Shown: positions 1 through 9,214 of the stretch, piece after piece
How positions within the stretch are numbered: the first letter of the stretch is position 1
How the letters are laid out: each line of letters begins with the position of its first letter
Assembly (NCBI GenBank): GCA_028696455.1
Contig: JAQVGZ010000004.1
Span: forward strand, 26,430 to 90,429
Direction: 5' to 3'
Source: Desulfotomaculaceae bacterium
GTDB taxonomy: Bacteria; Bacillota; Desulfotomaculia; Desulfotomaculales; Pelotomaculaceae
Length of the DNA: 64,000 bases
Notes under the pieces: generated by a model
The model's input: only the letters and a program-made list of their open reading frames with translations
The model's database searches: none
What the model was told of the DNA's origin: nothing
Translations under genes and position numbers: made by a program

Positions 1-107
1 TGCTCTATTCAATGTAGTAATTATTAGCTAAAATACAAAATGCGATTTTTAATAAAAAACGTTGGTGGTCATAATAATCCTCACCAAAATCAGGTAATTA
101 GTTAACA

Positions 108-1481
108 CTATCTTTTCCTTGCTATTGCCGGTAAAATTATTTCTACTACAGCTCCGCCCTGAGCTGCATTGAAGATCCTTATGCTTCCCGCATGTTCGGC
201 GACTATTTTTTGCACAATGGTTAAGCCCAGACCGGAGCCCGATTTTGCACCTGCGTAGAAATAGTCAAAAGCGTGCTTTAGGTCTTCCGGAGTAAAACCT
301 GCTCCATCATCCACTACCTTTATTATATTTTTCCCATTAATAAGGACAGCATGAACGGTGACTTTGCTTGTGGTATGGCGAATAGCATTGGACAGCAAAT
401 TGGTGAAAAGACTATGCAATTGGTCCCAATCCCCGATCACCCAGGTGCGGGGTGGAATTTCTATCTCGATCCGTACATCCTGTTCCAGGGCATACCCACC
501 AACAGTCTCCATTACCTGTTTCATAATGAAGCTTAAATCATGGGGTAAAAAATAGTGGTTATGCGACTGTTCCAGGATAGTAATATCGATCATATTTTCC
601 ACCACATTTCTCAAACGCATACTTTCCTTATGAATAATATCAAGAGCATTGTCCAGGGCTGGTCCGGTAAATAAACCATCGCGGATTCCTTCCGCATAGC
701 CATTGATACTCATTAGCGGTGTTTTCAGCTCATGAGAGGCGTTCTGAAAAAAGCGTCGCCGGCTCTCATCATAGCTCTTGAGGCGAGCGGCCATCTCATT
801 GAAGGCGATGGCCAGTTGGGCCAGCTCGTCATAAGAGTTAACCTCCAGACGCCGGTCAAATTGACGATTGCCCACTGCCCGTGCATAACCTTCCAGGGAA
901 CGAAGTGGTTTTACCAAATAGCTGATTAAAAAAAAGGCAATTAGAAGGGCCATTACCAGGGCGGCTAAAAGGCTGCCAAAGATCATTAACAGTGTTTCCC
1001 GATACATCGCCTGCAGCGTGCTAATAGATAAGAAGGTTAAAACTGTGCCTCCAATACTAACCGGCACCTCTGCAACTAAGAAATGGTCGTTTTTGAAAAT
1101 ATTTGCCTGGCTCCGGTCAAAGGCTCTGTCTTCGCGCAACGTTTCCGGGAGCTGGTCTATGGCCAGTCCCACCGGAAAATGCTGGGAATGGCTGCTAAAT
1201 ATGATTATGTCTTGCAGGTCTATCCATAAATAGCCGCTCTCTACCGCACGCCCGAGCAAAGGAATGGTTGAAGGTGTGTCAATTTCCTCAGGTGGTAAAG
1301 CTCCGGATCCGAGGGTGTAGGCAATCTCCCAGGCCTGCTTTTCCAGGCTGATTTCTGCGCGCCTTTCTAAGACCCCCACCAGAATCGGGTAAAAAGCCAG
1401 GGCAGTTACCAGAAAGGTAAAAACCACCACGCTTAAATAACTTATTAATATTTTAGTAGATATGCTTTTCCACTTCGCCAT
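108..1481 (-). CDS. Sensor histidine kinase (HAMP, HisKA, HATPase)
   Basis: Two TM segments, HAMP-like region, H-box ASHELKTPL, ATPase motif DDGAGF / GSGLGLTIV; overlaps the response regulator gene. Confidence 0.95.
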   Translation of the reverse strand: MAKWKSISTKILISYLSVVVFTFLVTALAFYPILVGVLERRAEISLEKQAWEIAYTLGSGALPPEEIDTPSTIPLLGRAVESGYLWIDLQDIIIFSSHSQHFPVGLAIDQLPETLREDRAFDRSQANIFKNDHFLVAEVPVSIGGTVLTFLSISTLQAMYRETLLMIFGSLLAALVMALLIAFFLISYLVKPLRSLEGYARAVGNRQFDRRLEVNSYDELAQLAIAFNEMAARLKSYDESRRRFFQNASHELKTPLMSINGYAEGIRDGLFTGPALDNALDIIHKESMRLRNVVENMIDITILEQSHNHYFLPHDLSFIMKQVMETVGGYALEQDVRIEIEIPPRTWVIGDWDQLHSLFTNLLSNAIRHTTSKVTVHAVLINGKNIIKVVDDGAGFTPEDLKHAFDYFYAGAKSGSGLGLTIVQKIVAEHAGSIRIFNAAQGGAVVEIILPAIARKR

Positions 1482-2148
1482 CTAACCGGTATCCGTACCC
1501 CCATATAGTCTGAATATTTGTCTCTGAATCGCTTTCTTTTAGCTTTCGGCGCAAACGTTTGATCAGGTCATCAACTGCCCGCTCGCTCCCATTATAGTCA
1601 TAGCCCCAGATCCGGTCCAGGAGTTCCTGGCGATTAAACGTGCGCTGCGGGTTTTGTATTAATAATGCTAATAGTTCATACTCTTTTCTGGTCAGGACCA
1701 GTTCCTGTCCATTAATGAGGATCAGTCGATCCCCGGGAACTAATTTGAGATTACCTGCCAGTAGATAGCCCTGAGGATCAGAAGGAGCCAGTGTACGGCG
1801 TAAAACTGATCGCACCCGGGCAACAAGCTCCCGGGGGCTGAAAGGTTTGGAGAGATAATCGTCCCCTCCGATTTCCAAACCCATGATCCTGTCCAGGGCT
1901 TTTCTACGCGCCGAGATGAAAATGACCGGTACCCCGCTGCGCTGGCGAAGCTCTCGACAAAATTCCAAACCATCCTGGCCAGGCAGCATGATATCCAGGA
2001 TGATCATATCCGGGTAACTTGATTCCAAACGCTGTGATAGCTCTTCTACACTGTTGAAGGTTTCTACCGTATACCCCTCTTTTTGCAAATATTGGGAGAT
2101 TAACAGGCGGATATTCTCTTCATCATCAACTACAAAAATCGTACTCAA
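1453..2148 (-). CDS. OmpR/PhoB-family response regulator
   Basis: Receiver domain (VVDDEENI, ILDIMLPGQDG) plus C-terminal winged helix (YELLALL...NRQELLDRIWG). Confidence 0.96.
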   Translation of the reverse strand: MSTIFVVDDEENIRLLISQYLQKEGYTVETFNSVEELSQRLESSYPDMIILDIMLPGQDGLEFCRELRQRSGVPVIFISARRKALDRIMGLEIGGDDYLSKPFSPRELVARVRSVLRRTLAPSDPQGYLLAGNLKLVPGDRLILINGQELVLTRKEYELLALLIQNPQRTFNRQELLDRIWGYDYNGSERAVDDLIKRLRRKLKESDSETNIQTIWGYGYRLDGEVEKHIY

Positions 2149-2584
2149 TACTCTCTCTCCTTACAAAGGCCGGAATACGGCTAAGACATTTGATTCCAGT
2201 GTAAGCTTCGAATGTGGCAAAAATATGTTAGCTTTACTTTCAATTGTGTTTAATAAACATTATCCGCCTTCATTCTGACATACTTCACAGTTTATTATTA
2301 TACCGGGCTTAAACATTATCCCTTTGTCTTAGCATTAACGGAATGCATATTCATGCGGCTTCCCATACCTGCTTTATAAGTGGCACAAAGCAAGGTATCT
2401 TTATAGTTAAAAAATACTACTTGTGCAATATTTTATCATTCCGTAATTCTGCCACAATTACAGTGTATCATTAACTTTGTCAGAACTTCAAAAATATTTC
2501 GCTTGGGTCTTTAAGAATGTGGTTCATTGAAAAACCAAGTGGAACGAAAGATGTTGCGTGTAAGGACTGCTTCAGAACCAAAAC

Positions 2585-2765
2585 GGTTAAGATGCGCTGA
2601 GTTTCTCATCCTGAGAGAGCGGGGGAACCAACATTAGTGGGGTGAAACCGGTAACGGTAGGGAGTCCCTTATCCCGAACCCGTCAGCTAACCTCGTAAGC
2701 GCTGAAAGGGAATCCGAGGTTAATAATATCCTAACATAACCAGGGGGTTGCCTTTGGTTATTTTT
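2585..2765 (+). promoter_or_regulatory. Cyclic di-AMP riboswitch (ydaO/yuaA type) with terminator expression platform
   Basis: Conserved blocks gagcgggggaacca, ggggtgaaaccgg, ggtagggag, cccgaacccgtcagctaacctcgtaagcgctgaaaggga; followed by ATAACCA...TGGTTAT-TTTTATTT. Confidence 0.93.
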
Positions 2766-2769
2766 ATTT
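2736..2769 (+). terminator. Intrinsic terminator of riboswitch leader
   Basis: 7-bp stem ATAACCA/TGGTTAT followed by TTTTTATTT before the CDS. Confidence 0.65.
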
Positions 2770-2830
2770 AATTCTCGGCCCTTTTCAATTATGACATTCC
2801 TGTTCAATACCAAAAAAAAGGAGTGATAAC

Positions 2831-4075
2831 ATGAGAGAAACAGGGAATAAGTATAATCTTTATCAATCCATACTCAGAAGCAATGAGCTTAAGGAAGATG
2901 CCCTTACTTTCCTAGAAGCCGTGAAAAACCTACCGGACCGGGCTACTGTCCATGAACAAACCGCAGCAAGAAAAAACAAGATCTTGGAGGTCCTGGGCGG
3001 GACGGAGGAAGACTGGTCCGATTGGAAATGGCAGCTTAAAAGCCGGATTAAAGATAGTAATATATTAGCCTCAATAATCGGCCTAAGCGATCTGGAGCGA
3101 AAACGCATCGACAAAGTAAGCCAGCATTACCGCTGGGCTATTTCTCCCTACTATTTGAGTCTAGTAGATGATGATTATGAAAACAGTCCTATATATCGCC
3201 AGGCTGTTCCTGATTTAAAAGAATTAGATCCAGGTGGCAGTATGGACCCAATGAGCGAGGCCCTGACTTCGCCAGCTCCCTGTGTGACCCGAAGATATCC
3301 GGACCGTATGATCATTAATGTAACCAACCAGTGTGCCATGTATTGCCGACACTGTCAGAGAAGACGTAATATCGGTGAGATAGACCAGCATGCATGCATG
3401 GAAGATATTAAGATGGCGCTTGACTACGTGGCCCAGCATAAAGAAATCCGGGATGTCCTCGTTACCGGTGGAGATGCTTTGCTGCTTAGCAATCAAATGT
3501 TAAAGTTCATCCTGGCTGAGCTCCACAGTATACCTCATGTCGAAATTAAACGTATCGGAACCAGAACTCCAGTGACCATGCCGCAGAGAATCACGCCGGG
3601 AGTTGTTGATATTATCCGCCAGTATCCTCCGATATTTATCAATACCCAGTTTAATCACCCACTAGAGGTTACCCAGGAGGCCAAACTAGCCTGTGACCGG
3701 CTCATTGACGCCGGCGCTGTGCTCGGTAACCAGGCGGTACTGTTGCGCGGGATTAATGATAAACCCTTTATAATAAGAAAACTGTGCCAGGAGTTATTAA
3801 AAATACGGGTGCGCCCTTACTATATATTCCATGCAAAGAGTGTACGGGGCACTGGCCACTTTCAGACCAGCGTTGAACAAGGAATGAGAATTATGGAATC
3901 GCTACGCGGCCATACCTCTGGGTTGGCAATTCCTACGTATATTGTTAATGCTCCGGGCGGACTGGGTAAAATACCTTTATCACCAAATTACCTCCTAAGA
4001 ATGAAAAACGACGAAGTTGTCTTGCGCACATGGGAGGGAAAAATAGTGAAAGTGGAAAACCGTCCTATACTATGA
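2831..4075 (+). CDS. eam: KamA-family radical SAM aminomutase, probably glutamate 2,3-aminomutase
   Basis: CAMYCRHC radical-SAM motif and LAM-like C-terminal region; the two lysine-contacting Asp of lysine 2,3-aminomutase (CDLS, VVDAPGG) are Lys and Asn here (AKSV, IVNAPGG), as described for glutamate 2,3-aminomutase. Confidence 0.85.
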   Translation: MRETGNKYNLYQSILRSNELKEDALTFLEAVKNLPDRATVHEQTAARKNKILEVLGGTEEDWSDWKWQLKSRIKDSNILASIIGLSDLERKRIDKVSQHYRWAISPYYLSLVDDDYENSPIYRQAVPDLKELDPGGSMDPMSEALTSPAPCVTRRYPDRMIINVTNQCAMYCRHCQRRRNIGEIDQHACMEDIKMALDYVAQHKEIRDVLVTGGDALLLSNQMLKFILAELHSIPHVEIKRIGTRTPVTMPQRITPGVVDIIRQYPPIFINTQFNHPLEVTQEAKLACDRLIDAGAVLGNQAVLLRGINDKPFIIRKLCQELLKIRVRPYYIFHAKSVRGTGHFQTSVEQGMRIMESLRGHTSGLAIPTYIVNAPGGLGKIPLSPNYLLRMKNDEVVLRTWEGKIVKVENRPIL

Positions 4076-4155
4076 GTTAAGTAAATGCAATGTAAAGTAA
4101 TTTAATAGAACAATATAAATATTGTAAAAATGTAGGTAATTAGGAGGGGTTATTT

Positions 4156-5469
4156 ATCTTCCATTCAGAAGAAGATGTATATAATTATGTGGACGCAAGT
4201 GGGATTGAGTTTATTCGTCTGGAGTTTACCGACATTTTTGGTGTAATGAAGAGTACAACAATAATGACCGATGAATTGGACAAAGCATTTTCTGGGAAAC
4301 TCATGTTTGACGGTTCATCAATTGATGGCTTTGCAAGCATTGATGAATCTGATCAATGCATAATACCTGACCCAACAACGTTTGCTCCTATGCCATGGAG
4401 TCCACGTGAGGCAGGGGTAGCCCGTATGATCTGTGATGTATACACCCCTGATGGTGTACCTTTCGAAGGCTGTCCGAGATATATTCTAAAAAAAGCCTTA
4501 AATGAAGCTAAGGCTATGGGTTACACCTTTAATGTCGGTCCGGAGGGAGAGTTCTTCCTCTTTAAGACCGACGAAAAAGGACAGGCTACATTTGATATTC
4601 ATGATACGGCAGGATATTTTGACCTTACTACTGTAGATCGGGGTGAACTTGTCCGGCGTAATATTATACTTACCCTAAAACAGATGGGGTTTAAAATAGA
4701 GGCTTCCCACCATGAAGTGGCTCCTGGACAGCATGAAATAGATTTCAAATATGATAAGGGACTGGCTTCAGCAGATAAATGGATGACTTTTAGGGATGTA
4801 GTGAAATATATTTCCAAAGAACATGGCCTCTATGCCACTTTTATGCCCAAGCCGTTTTGTGGTCAAAACGGTAATGCCATGCATTGCAACCAATCACTAT
4901 TTAAAGACAACAAGAATGCTTTTTATGACCCTGATCAGCCCAATGGATTAAGCAATATAGCTCTTAATTATATTGGTGGACTTCTAGAACATTCGCGGGG
5001 GATGGTTGCCATTACTAACCCCATAGTCAACAGTTATAAAAGGTTAAAACCAGGTTATGAAGCCCCTGTAAACATTGCCTGGTCCACATCCAACCGCAGT
5101 ACTCTAATCAGGATCCCTGTTGCCCGGGGAGAATCTACCAGAATTGAACTGAGGAACCCTGACCCTACATCCAACCCATACCTGGTATTTGCCTTGATGT
5201 TGCGTGCCGGTCTTGATGGAATAAAAAATCAAATTGAACCGCCGGAAGCGATAAATGAAAACATTTACGATCTGAATGATAAAAAGATAGAACCACTGCC
5301 CCGTGACCTTAAGGAAGCTATTGAGGAAATGAAAAAAGATCCTTTGATAAGAGAAACTTTAGGAGGCCATATTTTCCGGAGCTATATTGCAGCAAAGGAG
5401 CAGGAATGGGATGATTACGCAGAACATGTTCATCAATGGGAAATTGATCAGTATTTTAAAAAGTTTTAA
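4156..5469 (+). CDS. glnA: Glutamine synthetase type I; probable AUC start (GTG at 4189 is the first canonical start)
   Basis: EFIRLEFTDIFGVMK, VGPEGEFFLF, NRSTLIRIPVARGESTRIELRNPDPTSNPYL; AGGAGGGG lies 6 nt before ATC 4156. Confidence 0.88.
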   Translation: MFHSEEDVYNYVDASGIEFIRLEFTDIFGVMKSTTIMTDELDKAFSGKLMFDGSSIDGFASIDESDQCIIPDPTTFAPMPWSPREAGVARMICDVYTPDGVPFEGCPRYILKKALNEAKAMGYTFNVGPEGEFFLFKTDEKGQATFDIHDTAGYFDLTTVDRGELVRRNIILTLKQMGFKIEASHHEVAPGQHEIDFKYDKGLASADKWMTFRDVVKYISKEHGLYATFMPKPFCGQNGNAMHCNQSLFKDNKNAFYDPDQPNGLSNIALNYIGGLLEHSRGMVAITNPIVNSYKRLKPGYEAPVNIAWSTSNRSTLIRIPVARGESTRIELRNPDPTSNPYLVFALMLRAGLDGIKNQIEPPEAINENIYDLNDKKIEPLPRDLKEAIEEMKKDPLIRETLGGHIFRSYIAAKEQEWDDYAEHVHQWEIDQYFKKF

Positions 5470-6005
5470 GAAATAGAGGATACAATATACTTTAGCCCAT
5501 TTGGTGGTATACCAGGTAATACATACCGGCAGCAGGCACAGTATGTAACCATGCCTGCTGCCGGGTATCCTGACCAGGTAGCTAAACAAGACCTTTAAAT
5601 TTTACCGCTAGTTAAAGGATTTAATCTGATAGTTCTCGTCCTCTTCATTTTAATTTCTTCCTTAAAGAGAGACTAATCACTCAATTTATATGGAACTGCT
5701 TAATAATACCCTCAGCCATTACGTCAGCCATTCCTAAAGATCGTACACTGCCACGCCGGCCTCATATTGTCCGGAAAGCATGTATACTGCTTGTGCTACG
5801 GGCAAAAAGAACGTGTTGCTTTATGGTCCGCAGCGGGTTTTCGTTCGTACCCCATGAGGCGCGCCGGCACATGACCATTATGCCTTGTAAGCGACAGCAC
5901 AAACGTTGGCGGGGTCGCAAACCCTTATTTACCTGTCCTCTTGCTGTGGTTTTAGCGCTGGCTTAACTGGTGCGTTTTATATAAAAATATTGTAATATAT
6001 GATAT

Positions 6006-6719
6006 ATGAAACAATGTACCAGCATTAAAAAAATTATCAAGAAACCTATAATTATATTAGCTTTTACTCTTATACTGTTTTTGACAACAATATATCTATG
6101 GAATGTCGATTTAAGGACTGTGGTGAAAACTGCTGCTTCGGGCGATATAAAGTCAACGGCACAGGCTATTTCAGGTGCGGGAACACTAGCTATACTTATG
6201 AGCATTTATATTAACGCTGCTATTAGCATTATGGGAGTTGTCCCCTCAGTCTTTTTAACCGGGGCTAATGTGCTGGTCTTTGGCCTGCACGGAGGATTTA
6301 TGGTATCCTGGGCGGGAGAGGTTATTGGCGCCACAGTTTCTTTCATGCTTTACCGGTGGGGCATAAAATCTGCCGTTAAGTTACCCGCTGAACGACTGAA
6401 ATCAATAAAAACTATTAATGCTTTACCTTGGACAAGACAAATTTATTTTCTAATGGTACTGCGTATGGCCCCCTTTCTGCCATCAGGGTTAATAAACCTT
6501 CTCGGAGCCTTAACTACTATTCAGACCCATAACTTCATCATTGCCACCACAATCGGCAAGTTTCCTGCTTTGCTTCTGGAAACCGCATGCATTTATAACC
6601 TTATAAACATAAACAAAGGCTATGTCAACCTGGGCATTGGTGTTATTGTGGCCGCCCTTATGTATTTTGGCGCCAAAAAAGAGATTGACCGCCAGGCAAA
6701 ATTATATCAAAAACACTAA
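6006..6719 (+). CDS. TVP38/TMEM64 (VTT/DedA-like) family membrane protein
   Basis: Multi-TM protein with FGLHGGFMVSWAGEVIGATVSF and LRMAPFLPSGLINLLGALT. Confidence 0.8.
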   Translation: MKQCTSIKKIIKKPIIILAFTLILFLTTIYLWNVDLRTVVKTAASGDIKSTAQAISGAGTLAILMSIYINAAISIMGVVPSVFLTGANVLVFGLHGGFMVSWAGEVIGATVSFMLYRWGIKSAVKLPAERLKSIKTINALPWTRQIYFLMVLRMAPFLPSGLINLLGALTTIQTHNFIIATTIGKFPALLLETACIYNLININKGYVNLGIGVIVAALMYFGAKKEIDRQAKLYQKH

Positions 6720-6886
6720 TGCTTTTACCTGTGGGAAATACAGCCTTCGGTAGCATCTCCCTTTTAACTTATAATAGCATGCTTTCCAGCGCATATTACA
6801 ATTTAGCTGTTGTAGTTGCAAAACTATAATTACTTTTTAAGAAGTGTATATAGTAATATAGGTAACGAAAAAAGAAGGTGTTTGTC

Positions 6887-7132
6887 ATGTCGGTTTGTCC
6901 CATTTGTAATGGTTTAGCGACCTTTCACAAATATTGTCCGTTATGTGGCCACCAAATGCAGAATGCCGGGGTCATCCATGACTTTTACGACAATTACAGC
7001 GCTTATTTAGATCAAGAGATTTATGAGGACGGCTACAGGCTTAATGACCATGCTATTTGCGTCCATCTTATGAACTGCCCGAACTGTCATTATGATACTA
7101 ATATCAGCATCCAACGCCTTAATATAAACTAA
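6887..7132 (+). CDS. Small double zinc-ribbon-like protein
   Basis: CPICNG..CPLCGH...CPNCHYD; SD AAGAAGGTG upstream. Confidence 0.65.
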   Translation: MSVCPICNGLATFHKYCPLCGHQMQNAGVIHDFYDNYSAYLDQEIYEDGYRLNDHAICVHLMNCPNCHYDTNISIQRLNIN

Positions 7133-7265
7133 CTCGACCAATTGCACGCCTTTTTTTGCTTATAATCATGTTGTATAAAAGGAATGAATGCAATAATGAC
7201 GAATAATTACAGGGAAAAACTTGTTAATTATTATCGATCGATCTGGAAGACGAGGAGGCTTTAAG

Positions 7266-8057
7266 ATGAGTGTAAATCTGGCAATTATTGGTGGTACTGG
7301 AGTTTATGATCCTGATATAATGACAGACCCGCAGGAAGAGACGGTTTCCACTCCATATGGCGAGGTCCGGTTGATTGTGGGAAGCTTCCACAATAGGAAA
7401 GTGGCTTTTATGAACCGTCACGGAACCGGGCACTCAGTTCCACCGCATTTAGTAAATTATCGGGCTAATATAGCAGCCTTAAAAAAACTGGGGGTGAAGA
7501 GTGTATTATCTACGGCCGCAGTGGGATCACTTAATCCATCCATGCAGCCGGGACATTTTGTTTTCATAGATCAGTTTATTGACTTTACCAAATCACGGCA
7601 GACAACATTTTATGACGGTGGCGTTTCCGGAGTAGTACACATCGACATGACCAATCCTTACTGCGCTGAGCTTAGAGACATCCTGTCCAGAGCAGCCCGC
7701 AGCCTGGGGTTTTTTTCACACGCTATGGGTACATATATTTGCACGGAAGGACCACGATTTGAAACCGCCGCAGAAATTAAGATGTACCGGCTCTTTGGTG
7801 GTGATTTGATTGGAATGACCGGTGTGCCCGAGGCGCCGCTGGCCAGAGAGGCTGAAATGTGTTACGCCACTATTGCTATGGTCACCAATTATGCTGCAGG
7901 CATATCCCCAACTAATCTTACGCACCAGGAAGTATTGGATACTATGGCGCAAAACAGTGAAAACATCAGAAAGCTCGTGATGCAGGCTGTTGCCTGGCTT
8001 GATCCCGAGCGGACCTGCGCCTGTCATCATGCGCTGGATCCTCTAGCTCCGGCATAA
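7266..8057 (+). CDS. mtnP: S-methyl-5'-thioadenosine / thioinosine phosphorylase (PNP/MTAP family)
   Basis: IIGGTGVYDP, NRHGTGHSVPPHLVNYRANI, TEGPRFET, MTGVPEAPLAREAEMCYATIAMVTNYAAG. Confidence 0.9.
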   Translation: MSVNLAIIGGTGVYDPDIMTDPQEETVSTPYGEVRLIVGSFHNRKVAFMNRHGTGHSVPPHLVNYRANIAALKKLGVKSVLSTAAVGSLNPSMQPGHFVFIDQFIDFTKSRQTTFYDGGVSGVVHIDMTNPYCAELRDILSRAARSLGFFSHAMGTYICTEGPRFETAAEIKMYRLFGGDLIGMTGVPEAPLAREAEMCYATIAMVTNYAAGISPTNLTHQEVLDTMAQNSENIRKLVMQAVAWLDPERTCACHHALDPLAPA

Positions 8058-8065
8058 AGATTATT

Positions 8066-9124
8066 TTGAATAAGGGGAAGATTAATTTGGAGACCATGCG
8101 CTGGTTGGAAGAAGGATGCCTGGAACTGCTGGACCAGTCCAAGCTGCCTATTGAGAAAACATACTTAAAATGCCGGGATCATCTTGACGTGGCTGCTGCC
8201 ATCAAAAGGTTGGCTGTGCGCGGGGCGCCCGCCATAGGCGCGGCGGCTGCCTATGGGCTGGTTCTGGGGACGATGAGATTACAGGCACACTCAAAAGAGG
8301 CTTTTGTCGCCGAGGTGGAAGCTATTGCTCGGGAATTGGCGGCAACCAGACCTACTGCGGTAAATCTGCGGTGGGCCATGAATCGTCTATTGCATAAACT
8401 CCGGACAGCTGAAACTAAAGATTTGCGCGAGCTAAAGACAGCTTTACTAGCAGAAGCCAAACTGATCTATCAAGAGGATATAGTCAATAATCATAAGCTT
8501 GGAGAATACGGGCAGGTACTTATTCCTTTTGGGGCACGCATCCTAACCCACTGCAATGCCGGCGCGCTGGCTACAGCAGGTTACGGGACTGCCCTGGGAG
8601 TTATCCGAGCTGCGCAAGAGGCCGGCAAAAAAGTAAGCGTATATGCGGATGAAACCAGGCCGCTGCTGCAGGGCGCCAGGCTTACCGCCTGGGAAATGCT
8701 CGATGCCCGCATCCCGGTGACCTTGCTTACTGACAACATGGCCGGTTACGCGATGGCATGCGGTAAAATCGATCTGGTTATCGTAGGTGCTGACCGGATT
8801 GCAGCAAACGGTGATACAGCCAACAAGATCGGAACTTACGGCCTGGCGGTATTAGCCTGGGCCCACCACCTCCCCTTTTATGTGGCCGCCCCGCTGTCTA
8901 CAATAGACTTAGGCCTGGTCACGGGCGCGGAAATACCAATTGAGGAGCGGGAGAGCACTGAAGTGACCCACTTTAATGGTCATCCGGTAGCGCCTGCAGG
9001 TGTCAAAGCCTGGAATCCGGCCTTTGACGTTACCCCTAACCGGTTGATTACCGCCATTATTACAGAGCGGGGTGTGATTAACCAACCTTACCTAAAAAAT
9101 CTTCAGGAATTGATGAGCATCTAG
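8066..9124 (+). CDS. mtnA: S-methyl-5-thioribose-1-phosphate isomerase
   Basis: RGAPAIGAAAAYG, ILTHCNAGALATAGYGTALGV, VGADRIAANGDTANKIGTY. Confidence 0.96.
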   Translation: MNKGKINLETMRWLEEGCLELLDQSKLPIEKTYLKCRDHLDVAAAIKRLAVRGAPAIGAAAAYGLVLGTMRLQAHSKEAFVAEVEAIARELAATRPTAVNLRWAMNRLLHKLRTAETKDLRELKTALLAEAKLIYQEDIVNNHKLGEYGQVLIPFGARILTHCNAGALATAGYGTALGVIRAAQEAGKKVSVYADETRPLLQGARLTAWEMLDARIPVTLLTDNMAGYAMACGKIDLVIVGADRIAANGDTANKIGTYGLAVLAWAHHLPFYVAAPLSTIDLGLVTGAEIPIEERESTEVTHFNGHPVAPAGVKAWNPAFDVTPNRLITAIITERGVINQPYLKNLQELMSI

Positions 9125-9214
9125 TAATTAAGAGAGTTGACTAAAAGCCTGTTACCGGCCATATATTATATTAAGCCGAAATAGAAACATTTAAATAACC
9201 AGGAGGCAGACATC

